DNA of 15,167 bases from Anaerozeibacter quisquiliarum (GTDB taxonomy: Bacteria > Bacillota > Clostridia > Christensenellales > Aristaeellaceae). Within the stretch, counting starts at the first letter, position 1. Every line of letters starts with the position of its first letter. The notes under the pieces are model-generated. The model made no database searches. It had not been told where the DNA came from and saw nothing but the letters and a program-made list of their open reading frames with translations. The translations under genes and the position numbers were made by a program. The DNA lies in NCBI GenBank assembly GCA_051162045.1, contig JBISDI010000057.1; one strand, written 5' to 3'. Below are positions 1 to 4,913 of the stretch, piece by piece.

Positions 1-152
1 TCATGGCGGAAGAGCGGCAGATATTTCAAGGCGATTTCTGTCTCAAGCGCCGAGTAATCCGCTTCATCTATGATCCCGCGCCGGAGCATATCGGTCATCA
101 CGGCCACACCAGTCAGGTACCGCCTATCGCAAACCGCCTGATCCTCACGCAT
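1..152 (-). CDS. SHOCT-like small protein, 5' part only
   Basis: The first 50 codons of a gene that runs off the left edge, starting at ATG 152. A purine-rich AAAGGTGG lies 9 bases upstream of the start. The visible protein has an amphipathic helix followed by LRRGIIDEADYSALETEI and KYLPLF. This is the pattern of the short C-terminal SHOCT-type oligomerisation motif (hydrophobic-x-x-G-[IL]-I-[ST/D]-x-E-[ED]-[FY]) found in many tiny clostridial proteins. From memory of clostridial genomes, such a gene often follows a sigma-70-like zinc-knuckle gene and often precedes a serine recombinase, but nothing beyond base 1 can be seen. It overlaps the 3' end of the upstream pseudogene by 40 bases, which suggests translational coupling. 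The molecular function is unknown. The call rests on motif resemblance only. Confidence 0.6.
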   Translation of the reverse strand, partial: MREDQAVCDRRYLTGVAVMTDMLRRGIIDEADYSALETEIALKYLPLFRH

Positions 153-537
153 GCTTCTGCGCCACCTTTCCGTAACGATCCGGCGATGTAGCAGGCGTGG
201 GAGCAATACTTGCGCTGGCTGGACGGATAGCTGAAAAACGTCCGACCACAGCAGGTGCAGGTGCGCGAAGCGGCGTTATGCCCGTCCAAAACTCGATGCG
301 CATAGTCCCAGGCATACCGGCAGGCGTCTGAGCAAAAGCGGCAATGCTGGCCGTGCGTGCCGGGAACGACGGGCTTCCCGCAGCGCGGGCAGGCGGTTTG
401 GTTCAAAGCGTTTCGCAGGCCCATGCGACGACAAAAGGATTTGATGGTATTTTCAGACAAACCGAGTTGGCAATCTGTCCATAGCTGCCGCCGTTTTCGC
501 GCATGCGGCGTGCAGCGTCTTTTTCGGAAGGGGTCAT
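113..537 (-). pseudogene. sigma-70 region-4-like / zinc-knuckle protein, frameshifted
   Basis: Read from ATG 537, preceded by GGAGGT at a 4-base spacing, the protein begins MTPSEKDAARRMRENGG and SYGQIAN, the first helices of a sigma-70 region 4-like helix-turn-helix. At about 465-470 the reading passes to another frame, which continues LGLSENTIKSFCRRMGLRN (the recognition helix). Inserting one base after GCCAA joins the two in frame. The C-terminal part carries two cysteine groups resembling zinc knuckles: CPRCG...CRFCSDAC and CTCCG...KYCSHAC. Proteins with this layout are common in Clostridia, are usually labelled RNA polymerase sigma-70 subunit-like, and are about 130 residues long; their role is unclear. 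An alternative reading is a long ORF in the second frame starting near 637, but it has no good ribosome binding site and lacks the first helix. The gene is a real family member but probably broken. A sequencing indel cannot be excluded. Confidence 0.72.
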
Positions 538-552
538 TCATACCTCCAAGAA

Positions 553-567
553 TCGGCCAGTGGCCGA
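553..567 (-). other. small hairpin in leader of the sigma-like gene
   Basis: TCGGCC and GGCCGA flank a 3-base loop, a 6-bp perfect stem that ends a few bases before the GGAGGT ribosome binding site of the sigma-like gene on the minus strand. It could tune translation of that gene. There is no U tract, so it is not a terminator. Confidence 0.3.
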
Positions 568-579
568 AATGCGTTTGAG

Positions 580-611
580 GCATTGAATTCTTGAAGCATT
601 GGATTCTTGAA
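580..611. repeat. tandem 16-bp duplication
   Basis: Two adjacent 16-base units, GCATTGAATTCTTGAA and GCATTGGATTCTTGAA, differ at one base. They lie in the leader between the 35-residue ORF and the sigma-like gene. This looks like a local slippage duplication; two units are not enough to suggest an array. Confidence 0.8.
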
Positions 612-612
612 G

Positions 613-720
613 CTATGTTTGGCACCCCGTGGTCCACGGACCCCAGGGTGCCTCGTATTCAGGGGTACCTTCCGGTCGCACGACCGGAGGGTAAGATTCA
701 TCGCCTTTGTTGGGAGCCAT
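613..720 (-). CDS. 35-residue ORF, unknown function
   Basis: ATG 720 to TAG 613, preceded by GAGGTG at a 3-base spacing. The start lies inside the last codons of the interrupted membrane-protein gene (overlap of 23 bases in another frame), an arrangement typical of translational coupling. The peptide starts MAPNKGDESYPPVV and ends PWGPWTTGCQT; it is proline- and tryptophan-rich with no membrane segment. Two inverted repeats (about 621-652 and 668-691) fall inside it. The composition and position between small genes suggest a real gene, but I recognise no family. It is too short for coding statistics to be convincing. Confidence 0.4.
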   Translation of the reverse strand: MAPNKGDESYPPVVRPEGTPEYEAPWGPWTTGCQT

Positions 721-808
721 GGTCACCTCGATCCGAGGGCATCCGAGCGGCTGGCGGCCTGGAACGTGTATAGTCCAGTGCCGTTGATGTCGCGTCGCTG
801 TTATCTAG
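698..808 (-). pseudogene. 3' part of the IS-split small membrane protein gene
   Basis: This is the distal piece of the gene that starts at 2132, including one copy of the CTAG target duplication. It encodes the hydrophilic tail beginning LDNSDATSTALDY and ending GSQQRR before a stop at 698-700. The tail contains many Arg, Ser and Asp residues and no membrane segment. Joined to the 5' piece with one CTAG removed, the frame is unbroken. Confidence 0.65.
805..808. repeat. target site duplication CTAG (left)
   Basis: CTAG abuts the left end of the IS5-family element and is repeated at 1976-1979. It fits the YTAR target consensus of the IS5 subgroup. Confidence 0.8.
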
Positions 809-819
809 GTAATCACTGA
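809..819. repeat. IS5-family terminal inverted repeat, left
   Basis: GTAATCACTGA, perfect inverse of 1965-1975. Extending inward, the next bases agree at most positions (ATAAAT against TTTAAT). Confidence 0.85.
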
Positions 820-912
820 ATAAATGGTTTAGTAGGGTGCAGCACTCAGCAAGCGGCCAGAGATTCATGTTTCGCAGCTCAAAAAGCTGGCCCAAGCACC
901 CATATGCCCTGC

Positions 913-1914
913 TCAGGAAGCCTCGATACCCATGCGCCATCCCGATTGCGCCAACATAAGCAGATTGGCGCAGACTCCCAGGATGAACGCATGGGTTCTG
1001 TTTTTCTCAAGCCCTCGGTAACGAACCTTGCGATACCCGAACAATCGCTTGATGATGAGGAAGACGTATTCTACCTTGCTTCGAACCCGGGATTTTTGGT
1101 ACTCCATAGACCGATCCCAATCAAAGCCGGGCGCCTGGGTTCTCCAATGAAGCCGGTTGCGCGTATTCGTTCGGTAGTCGATACGGGACAAGTGCGGATC
1201 TATCTGAATCTCCGGCCGCTTGGCCAGCCCGGTATATCCAGCGTCGCCGTACATGACGTCGTCGTCCGGGCGGATCAGACGAGGCACAACCTCTCGCTCA
1301 TTTATGTTGGCCGGCGTGACCTCCATCGAATGGATGTACCCCGTCCCCGCGTCCACCCCGATGTGCAGCCGTTCCCCGAAGTGCCACTCGTTCCCTTTCT
1401 TCACCTGGTGCATCTCGGGGTCGCGCTGCTTGTCCGCGTTCTTCGTCGATGTCGGAGCTTCGATGATCGTCGCGTCCACGATCGTTCCTCCATGCATTAC
1501 CTTCCCATGCCGCTCCAGAAATGCTTTCGTCGTATCGAACAACAGCTTCGTGATCCCTTTTTCATTCAGCGTTTTCCGGAACTTGCACAGCGTCGTCGCG
1601 TCCGGCACCTGTGCCTCCCCCAGAAAGTCTACCCCCATGAACTTCCGAAACGCATAGCTGTCATAGATGGCATCCTCCACGCCTTCATCCGACAGATTGA
1701 ACCAATTCGCCAGCAGATACATCCGCAGCATCGTTTCTACACCCCGTGGCGGACGCCCGCGCTTCCCGTTTGGGTAGTACGGTTCCACCAGCGCCGTCCA
1801 TTCCCCCCACGGGATGACTTCTTCCATGATCGCCAGAAACTCATCCCGTCTGGTCTTCCGTTTCCGGTTCCCATATTCGATATCCGCCAAGCTTTGCTGC
1901 TTTTCCATCTTCAT
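913..1914 (-). CDS. IS5 family transposase (DDE)
   Basis: Catalyses cut-and-paste or replicative movement of the surrounding element. Counting from the GTG at 1917, the protein has an N-terminal SLADIEYGNRKRKTRR segment, a DUF772-like helical domain (about residues 35-115, with RPPRGVETMLRMYLL), and a DDE catalytic core (Transposase_11/DDE_Tnp_1). Its acidic residues are D148 (TIVDATII), D225 (GDAGYTG) and E283 (SKVEYVF), followed by the R/K-rich FGYRKVRYRG of the C1 signature. Total length is about 333 residues, the usual size for IS5 members, with no break. Starts are possible at GTG 1917, ATG 1914 and ATG 1908; I took 1914 because homologues usually begin a few residues before the QQS-F/L-A-D motif. 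The ribosome binding site is weak, as is usual for transposases. Confidence 0.93.
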   Translation of the reverse strand: MKMEKQQSLADIEYGNRKRKTRRDEFLAIMEEVIPWGEWTALVEPYYPNGKRGRPPRGVETMLRMYLLANWFNLSDEGVEDAIYDSYAFRKFMGVDFLGEAQVPDATTLCKFRKTLNEKGITKLLFDTTKAFLERHGKVMHGGTIVDATIIEAPTSTKNADKQRDPEMHQVKKGNEWHFGERLHIGVDAGTGYIHSMEVTPANINEREVVPRLIRPDDDVMYGDAGYTGLAKRPEIQIDPHLSRIDYRTNTRNRLHWRTQAPGFDWDRSMEYQKSRVRSKVEYVFLIIKRLFGYRKVRYRGLEKNRTHAFILGVCANLLMLAQSGWRMGIEAS

Positions 1915-1935
1915 CACCGTGTCGCTTTTTCCCTT

Positions 1936-1964
1936 ATTATACCATGCCGCCCTGCTGGATTAAA
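1936..1964 (-). promoter_or_regulatory. transposase promoter
   Basis: On the minus strand a perfect TATAAT (1936-1941) is preceded by TGG, an extended -10. A poor -35, TTTAAT, lies 17 bases upstream (1959-1964) inside the terminal repeat region. It sits about 20 bases before the transposase start. Confidence 0.6.
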
Positions 1965-1975
1965 TCAGTGATTAC
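1965..1975. repeat. IS5-family terminal inverted repeat, right
   Basis: TCAGTGATTAC, perfect inverse of 809-819, immediately followed by the second CTAG copy. Confidence 0.85.
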
Positions 1976-1979
1976 CTAG
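1976..1979. repeat. target site duplication CTAG (right)
   Basis: Matches 805-808. Collapsing the two copies rejoins the interrupted reading frame. Confidence 0.8.
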
Positions 1980-2132
1980 GATTAAGGCTATAACGGGCAA
2001 CATAGCACCAGCCCACAACGGAGAAAAGACCCATACTAGCGGCCACGATACTATCCCCAATTGACTTAGTAACATAAAGACCGAAAATACTAAGGTAACC
2101 GAAAGAGCGTAAACAACAGCAATAATTCCCAT
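1976..2132 (-). pseudogene. 5' part of a small membrane protein gene split by the IS
   Basis: ATG 2132 is preceded by AGGGGG at about 8 bases. Before the insertion the product was 87 residues: an N-terminal hydrophobic helix (about residues 2-22, IIAVVYALSVTLVFSVFMLL), then LGIVSWPLVWVFSPLW, a second hydrophobic stretch, and a hydrophilic tail encoded beyond the IS at 804-698. The SW-x-x-VWVFSPLW block followed by a hydrophobic run resembles the short phage and plasmid proteins annotated as transmembrane Fragile-X-F proteins; this is from memory and unconfirmed. The insertion separates the membrane part from the tail and should also block transcription of the genes to the left. As it stands, translation would run a short way into the IS. 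Confidence 0.65.
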
Positions 2133-2172
2133 CACTGATACCCCCTTTTTTTCAAGGGTTCTCAGAATTTTG

Positions 2173-2200
2173 GAGCCTGTCCCAATTGTCGTGGAATTTA
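2173..2200. repeat. IS256-type terminal inverted repeat (transposase 3' side)
   Basis: Contains TGTCCCAATTGTCGTGGAA, which pairs imperfectly with the end at 2665-2692. Confidence 0.6.
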
Positions 2201-2239
2201 GAGCCGGGAAGCGTCTGAAGCCTTGGTCAGGCCGATTCC

Positions 2240-2268
2240 AGTATAGCCTAATCTCCAGATTCTGTCAA
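2240..2268 (-). promoter_or_regulatory. outward-facing sigma-A promoter at the end of the IS256 remnant
   Basis: On the minus strand a perfect TTGACA (2263-2268), a 17-base spacer and TATACT (2240-2245). It overlaps the last codons and stop of the transposase remnant and points left, with a predicted start near 2233 and a leader of about 100 bases before the small membrane protein gene at 2132. This is the best visible promoter for the run of small genes. Confidence 0.65.
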
Positions 2269-2611
2269 TCGAGCGAGGACGTTTTGCAGGACAGGGATCT
2301 GCTTGTAACCCTTGATCCTACGGAAGCCGCGCTCCGCTTCAAGGAGGCCCGCGGCGGCGTAGCGAAGGGTCATCGCGCCATTCTTAAAGTTACACACGCG
2401 GCGGATAATCCCAATGCACCCGATTCCATCGCGTTGGTGGAGGAAAGCGTCTGCCGGAGCAGCCGGGCAGCTTCAGGCGGTGAACGGTCAGCGTTTCCTC
2501 AAGTCCTTCCCGCAGGCTGTCCGCCGCCCTGGGATACCGGTAGACAAGGTTGTCCGTCAGTAGCTCCAGGGATGCCTTCGCCTTATCGTATTCGAACTCG
2601 CGGTATGCCAT
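2248..2611 (-). pseudogene. IS256 family transposase, C-terminal fragment with frameshifts
   Basis: Recognisable blocks, in order: AYREFEYDKAKASLELL, YPRAADSLREGLEETLTVHRL, then after a one-base shift near 2462 LLRQTLSSTNAMES, and after another shift near 2418 GIIRRVCNFKNGAMTLRY and ERGFRRIKGYKQ, ending at TAG 2248-2250. The STN-x-x-ES and LEAERGFRRIKG motifs are typical of the mutator/IS256 transposase C-terminus. The N-terminal two thirds, with two of the three catalytic acidic residues, is absent. It cannot make a working enzyme. Confidence 0.8.
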
Positions 2612-2664
2612 CGTTATGGCCAGAGAGACGTTTAAACCAGAATGTCCCGGTGCTGTCGCCTTCC

Positions 2665-2692
2665 CAATTTCCACGAAGTTGGGGACACTCTC
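2665..2692. repeat. IS256-type terminal inverted repeat (transposase 5' side)
   Basis: Contains TTCCACGAAGTTGGGGACA, imperfect inverse of 2173-2200. Only about 55 bases separate it from the first recognisable transposase codons, so the deletion removed almost all of the 5' coding region. Confidence 0.6.
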
Positions 2693-2746
2693 ATTTCCAG
2701 ATGGGATCGCATCGCCTTTTCGCCATCAGATTTACATTATCAAATA

Positions 2747-2767
2747 TGCCGATGTCAAACATCGGCA
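2747..2767. other. perfect 8-bp hairpin
   Basis: TGCCGATG and CATCGGCA around a 5-base loop, between the IS256 remnant and the broken tRNA gene. No T tract follows on the plus strand and only a short AT-rich stretch follows on the minus strand. It could be a weak terminator for the truncated tRNA transcript or part of a recombination site. Confidence 0.4.
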
Positions 2768-2807
2768 GAAGCCCCGTATTTGCTGGGTTCGCAGGATCAT
2801 CTAGGAC

Positions 2808-2846
2808 TTTCAAGACCAGCGCCTTCAACCACTCGGCCATCTCTCC
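2808..2846 (-). tRNA. tRNA-Ser(UGA), 5' half only (pseudo-tRNA)
   Basis: The 39 bases on the minus strand start GGAGAGATGGCCGAGTGG and end GCTGGTCTTGAAA. They give the acceptor 5' strand GGAGAGA, a normal D arm, the anticodon-stem strand CTGGT and the complete 7-base loop CTTGAAA with anticodon TGA. The expected partner ACCAG, the long serine variable arm and the T arm are missing. The sequence turns to GTCCTAG and nothing resembling a GGTTCGAATCC T arm follows downstream on the minus strand. It therefore cannot form a tRNA. A normal leader and promoter precede it, so it was once a working gene cut exactly at the end of the anticodon loop. Confidence 0.85.
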
Positions 2847-2868
2847 AAGGCAAAAACCAGCGTAGATC

Positions 2869-2897
2869 ATTATAGCAGGGTTTTTAGGCAAAGTCAA
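2869..2897 (-). promoter_or_regulatory. promoter of the broken tRNA-Ser gene
   Basis: On the minus strand TTGACT (2892-2897), a 17-base spacer and a perfect TATAAT (2869-2874) preceded by TGC. The predicted start lies about 15-20 bases before the tRNA 5' end. The strength and spacing are typical of stable-RNA promoters. Confidence 0.85.
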
Positions 2898-3240
2898 CGC
2901 CCAAAATGGGGTTTTGGCGGGTCGGATGGGGTGTTTTGCGGTCGTTTTGGTGGATTTACGGTAATTATGGCTTCGGTATCGCTGATCCCGGGTCAGAGTC
3001 ATGGGAGAAATCGGCTGTAAAAAGCAGTGAGACTTTGCATACATGCATAAAACGGGTGATGTCAGGCGGATGTCAATACAAGTGTTAATTGGGGTATGGA
3101 GCTGATCTGTACGGAAGAAAGGATGGTTTTCACTCCAAAATGTACGAATAGTGGACGAAGATGGAGGATGTTTGAAAAACCGCGCGGTACCGGATCACGC
3201 TCGTTACGGCACTGTAGCACAGAACTCAAGAGTTGCTTGT
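2898..3240. other. gene-free stretch
   Basis: No ORF here has a credible start, composition or family. The only structure noticed is an imperfect hairpin (CCAAAA 2901-2906 with TTTTGG 2912-2917) just upstream of the tRNA promoter, which may be the terminator of a lost upstream gene. The base composition is less GC-rich than in the flanking oxidoreductase locus. Confidence 0.6.
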
Positions 3241-3285
3241 TCAGCCAAATGATTGCATCCTGATCAGCGTTTCACACAGCGCGTC
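3241..3285 (-). pseudogene. decayed C-terminal scrap of an FAD oxidoreductase gene
   Basis: Minus-strand codons read DALCETLIRMQSFG and stop. The intact neighbour at 3373-4662 ends DALRETLIAGGANI. At DNA level, 3262-3285 matches 3394-3417 at 22 of 24 bases. It may be the tail of a lost tandem paralogue or a short duplication of the neighbour's 3' end. Confidence 0.5.
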
Positions 3286-3309
3286 TGTGGTGGTATCCCG
3301 GGCAACCCT

Positions 3310-3337
3310 AGCCCAAAGCGGGTGACCCGCTTGGGCT
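3310..3337 (-). terminator. GC-rich hairpin after the oxidoreductase gene
   Basis: AGCCCAAAGCGGG and CCCGCTTGGGCT form a stem of about 12 bp with one bulged A and a 3-base loop. It lies 36 bases past the stop of the minus-strand oxidoreductase. There is no clear U tract on the minus strand, so it is either a weak intrinsic terminator or a 3'-end stabiliser. Confidence 0.5.
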
Positions 3338-3372
3338 GACAAATCCCTTGGGGTTGGCATATGCTCGTCCGA

Positions 3373-4662
3373 CTAGATGTTTGCCCCACCCGCGATCAGC
3401 GTTTCGCGCAGCGCGTCAATGTCTGCATCCTGAACGCTTCGGTTCGACGCGGCGCACTGCGCGGCGGCGTAGCCCGCCGCCTGTCCGAGACCCATCATCG
3501 ATGCCTGTACCCGCGCCGAGGCTGAAGCCTCCCGGTCGGCGGAGAATGATCGGCCAGGCACCAGGAGGTTCGGAAAACCCTCCGCGATCAGCGAGCGGTA
3601 GGGAATGTAGGCGGCTTCCTTCAAAAATTCGCACTTCTGCCCGCCGCCGGAGGACGAGTGTATGTCGATGGGGTGTGCGCCCCGGCCCACCGCGTCCGGG
3701 AAACGGTGGGCAGCGGCGTACTCCTGCCCGGTCAGCACGTGTATGCCCCGAATGTGCCGCGTCTCTCGCACGCCAACCTGCGCCGCGGTGTAGAGGATGC
3801 GGGCGTTTTTGAACGCTTCAATATTCTCCCGCAGTGCCTCCACCAGCCGGAACGCGTCCTCCCGCAACCGACATTCTAGGCGGGTCTGATCCCGCTCGTC
3901 CGCCATGTCACCCTCCGCGCGGGTCATATTGACCAGCACGCTATTGGCCGACTGCATCCAGCACATCCACGGTCCGCCGAATTTGGGGATCGCGCCCCGC
4001 TCCGCAAGCGGCAAGAGCACATCCTGGAAGGACTCAATGTGGTAGTTGACACCCTGAAGCTCGTGGCGGATTTTGGGGATGCGCATTGCGTCCACACCGC
4101 CCAGGCAGAAGCACAGCGACGCGGGCTGAGTGGGAGCGGGGTAAATCTGCATCGGCACGCCCGCCATTTCCGAGAGGTCTCCGTCCCCAGTGCAGTCGAG
4201 GAAATACCGCCCTTCGAGTGCATGCGCGCCGCCCTTTCCCTCAAAGACCGCGTGGGTAATCCGGCCCGAATCCATGACGCAGTCCGTGAGATACGCATGC
4301 AGGTATAGTTCCACGCCCGCCTCAAGCAGCATCCGCTGCGCCAGGAGCTTGTAGGCTTCGGGGTCGAAACACACACTGCCCAGCGGGTACTCGATCGTCG
4401 CACCGCCCGCCTCTTCCAGCCGCCCGGCGAACTCCCACGGGATCCCGCCGACGACCAATCTCCCATTGTAGCAGAATTCGCTGATTGGGGCGACGAGACC
4501 GGCTGTAGCCATGCCGCCCGGAAAGCCGTAGCGCTCGATGAGTGCCACCTTTGCTCCGCCCCGCGCCGCGGCGATCGCCCCGATGAAGCCGCTGGGCCCG
4601 CCCCCGCATACCACCACGTCATAGGCGCCCGCGACCGGGGCCTCTTTTTTGATAAAGACCAT
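3373..4662 (-). CDS. FAD-dependent oxidoreductase (PF12831 type), paralogue 1
   Basis: A cytoplasmic flavoprotein of 429 residues; substrate unknown. The N-terminal Rossmann FAD site reads GGGPSG (20-25), with E43 ending the second strand to bind ribose hydroxyls, then the family pattern GGMATAGLV. Later blocks are CTGDGDLSEMAGV, GVRETRHIRG (RETR at 299-302), an IDIH motif (D333, H335), and the C-terminal FAD-binding PGRSFSADREASASARV...GLGQAAGYAAA. There are no transmembrane segments and no signal peptide. ATG 4662 follows GGAGGG at a 4-base spacing. It is about 30 residues shorter than the two paralogues in the window, mostly within the middle substrate-binding region. It is transcribed alone, divergently from paralogue 2, and probably ends at the hairpin near 3310-3337. 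PF12831 proteins often accompany sugar importers in Bacillota, but very few have a proven reaction, so no specific reaction is assigned. Confidence 0.88.
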   Translation of the reverse strand: MVFIKKEAPVAGAYDVVVCGGGPSGFIGAIAAARGGAKVALIERYGFPGGMATAGLVAPISEFCYNGRLVVGGIPWEFAGRLEEAGGATIEYPLGSVCFDPEAYKLLAQRMLLEAGVELYLHAYLTDCVMDSGRITHAVFEGKGGAHALEGRYFLDCTGDGDLSEMAGVPMQIYPAPTQPASLCFCLGGVDAMRIPKIRHELQGVNYHIESFQDVLLPLAERGAIPKFGGPWMCWMQSANSVLVNMTRAEGDMADERDQTRLECRLREDAFRLVEALRENIEAFKNARILYTAAQVGVRETRHIRGIHVLTGQEYAAAHRFPDAVGRGAHPIDIHSSSGGGQKCEFLKEAAYIPYRSLIAEGFPNLLVPGRSFSADREASASARVQASMMGLGQAAGYAAAQCAASNRSVQDADIDALRETLIAGGANI

Positions 4663-4729
4663 AAAACCCTCCGGTACTCGCGTCGTTGCGGGGAGGTTCT
4701 GTTTCGTCGGTGTTTGCCGCCCCTGCCTG

Positions 4730-4759
4730 ATGGTAGCACCCCGCTGTCGGCGCTGTCAA
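4730..4759 (-). promoter_or_regulatory. promoter of oxidoreductase paralogue 1
   Basis: On the minus strand a perfect TTGACA (4754-4759), an 18-base spacer and TACCAT (4730-4735) preceded by TGC (extended -10). It lies about 65 bases before the start codon. An 8-bp palindrome ACGATCGT (4763-4770) sits just upstream of the -35 and could be an operator. Confidence 0.55.
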
Positions 4760-4840
4760 CGCACGATCGTTTGATATTTGCACGGGTTGTAGCTCATTAT
4801 TTTGATGCTGTCCCATTCTTTTTGATTATTCTCTCCAGAA

Positions 4841-4869
4841 TTGACTTTGAAAATCCGAGCGTCTATACT
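4841..4869 (+). promoter_or_regulatory. promoter of oxidoreductase paralogue 2
   Basis: TTGACT (4841-4846), a 17-base spacer and TATACT (4864-4869), about 45 bases before the start codon. It faces away from the paralogue 1 promoter, and the two -35 boxes are about 80 bases apart, leaving room for a shared regulator between them. Confidence 0.75.
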
Positions 4870-4913
4870 ATAAGCAGGGATTTCTGTGAACGAGGATTTG
4901 AGGAGGAGAACCT

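Larger units (their letters stand above)
809..1975 (-). mobile_element. complete IS5-family insertion sequence
   Basis: A 1167-bp element bounded by inverted ends GTAATCACTGA (809-819) and its complement (1965-1975), with weaker pairing for several more bases. A direct CTAG lies outside each end. It holds one intact transposase gene on the minus strand. The boundaries are independently supported: removing 809-1975 plus one CTAG copy restores an 87-residue ORF across the junction. The intact transposase, near-identical ends and clean target duplication point to a recent and possibly still mobile insertion. Confidence 0.9.
2173..2692 (-). mobile_element. internally deleted IS256-family remnant
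   Basis: Both ends survive in inverted orientation. The left boundary at 2173 reads GAGCCTGTCCC and continues to TCGTGGAA; the right boundary, read inward on the minus strand from 2692, gives GAGAGTGTCCC and TCGTGGAA. About 17 of 24 aligned bases agree. Between them only the last third of a transposase remains, so most of a full-length (about 1.3-kb) element is missing. I saw no convincing 8-9-bp target duplication outside the ends, which fits old age or rearrangement. Confidence 0.7.

Noticed and set aside
580..611. Start of a CRISPR-like array
   Set aside because: Only two adjacent 16-base units without spacers; a simple tandem duplication.
668..691. Strong hairpin CCTTCCGGTCG/CGACCGGAGGG as a terminator
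   Set aside because: No U tract on either strand, and it lies inside the 35-residue ORF that appears to be part of the same transcript.
698..940. 80-residue ORF running from inside the IS end into the flank
   Set aside because: It is the tail of the interrupted membrane-protein gene plus IS-end sequence. No ribosome binding site was found for an independent start.
904..1971. 355-residue plus-strand ORF
   Set aside because: It is the antisense of the intact IS5-family transposase, has no ribosome binding site and shows Arg/Pro/His-rich shadow composition.
2172..2846. Group I intron in the tRNA-Ser anticodon loop
   Set aside because: The break position is right for such introns, but no 3' tRNA half or T arm follows on the minus strand within the expected distance, and the following DNA is an IS256 remnant.
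2906..3088. 60-residue plus-strand ORF in the gene-free gap
   Set aside because: No ribosome binding site, odd Gly/Trp-rich composition from G-rich DNA, and no family resemblance.
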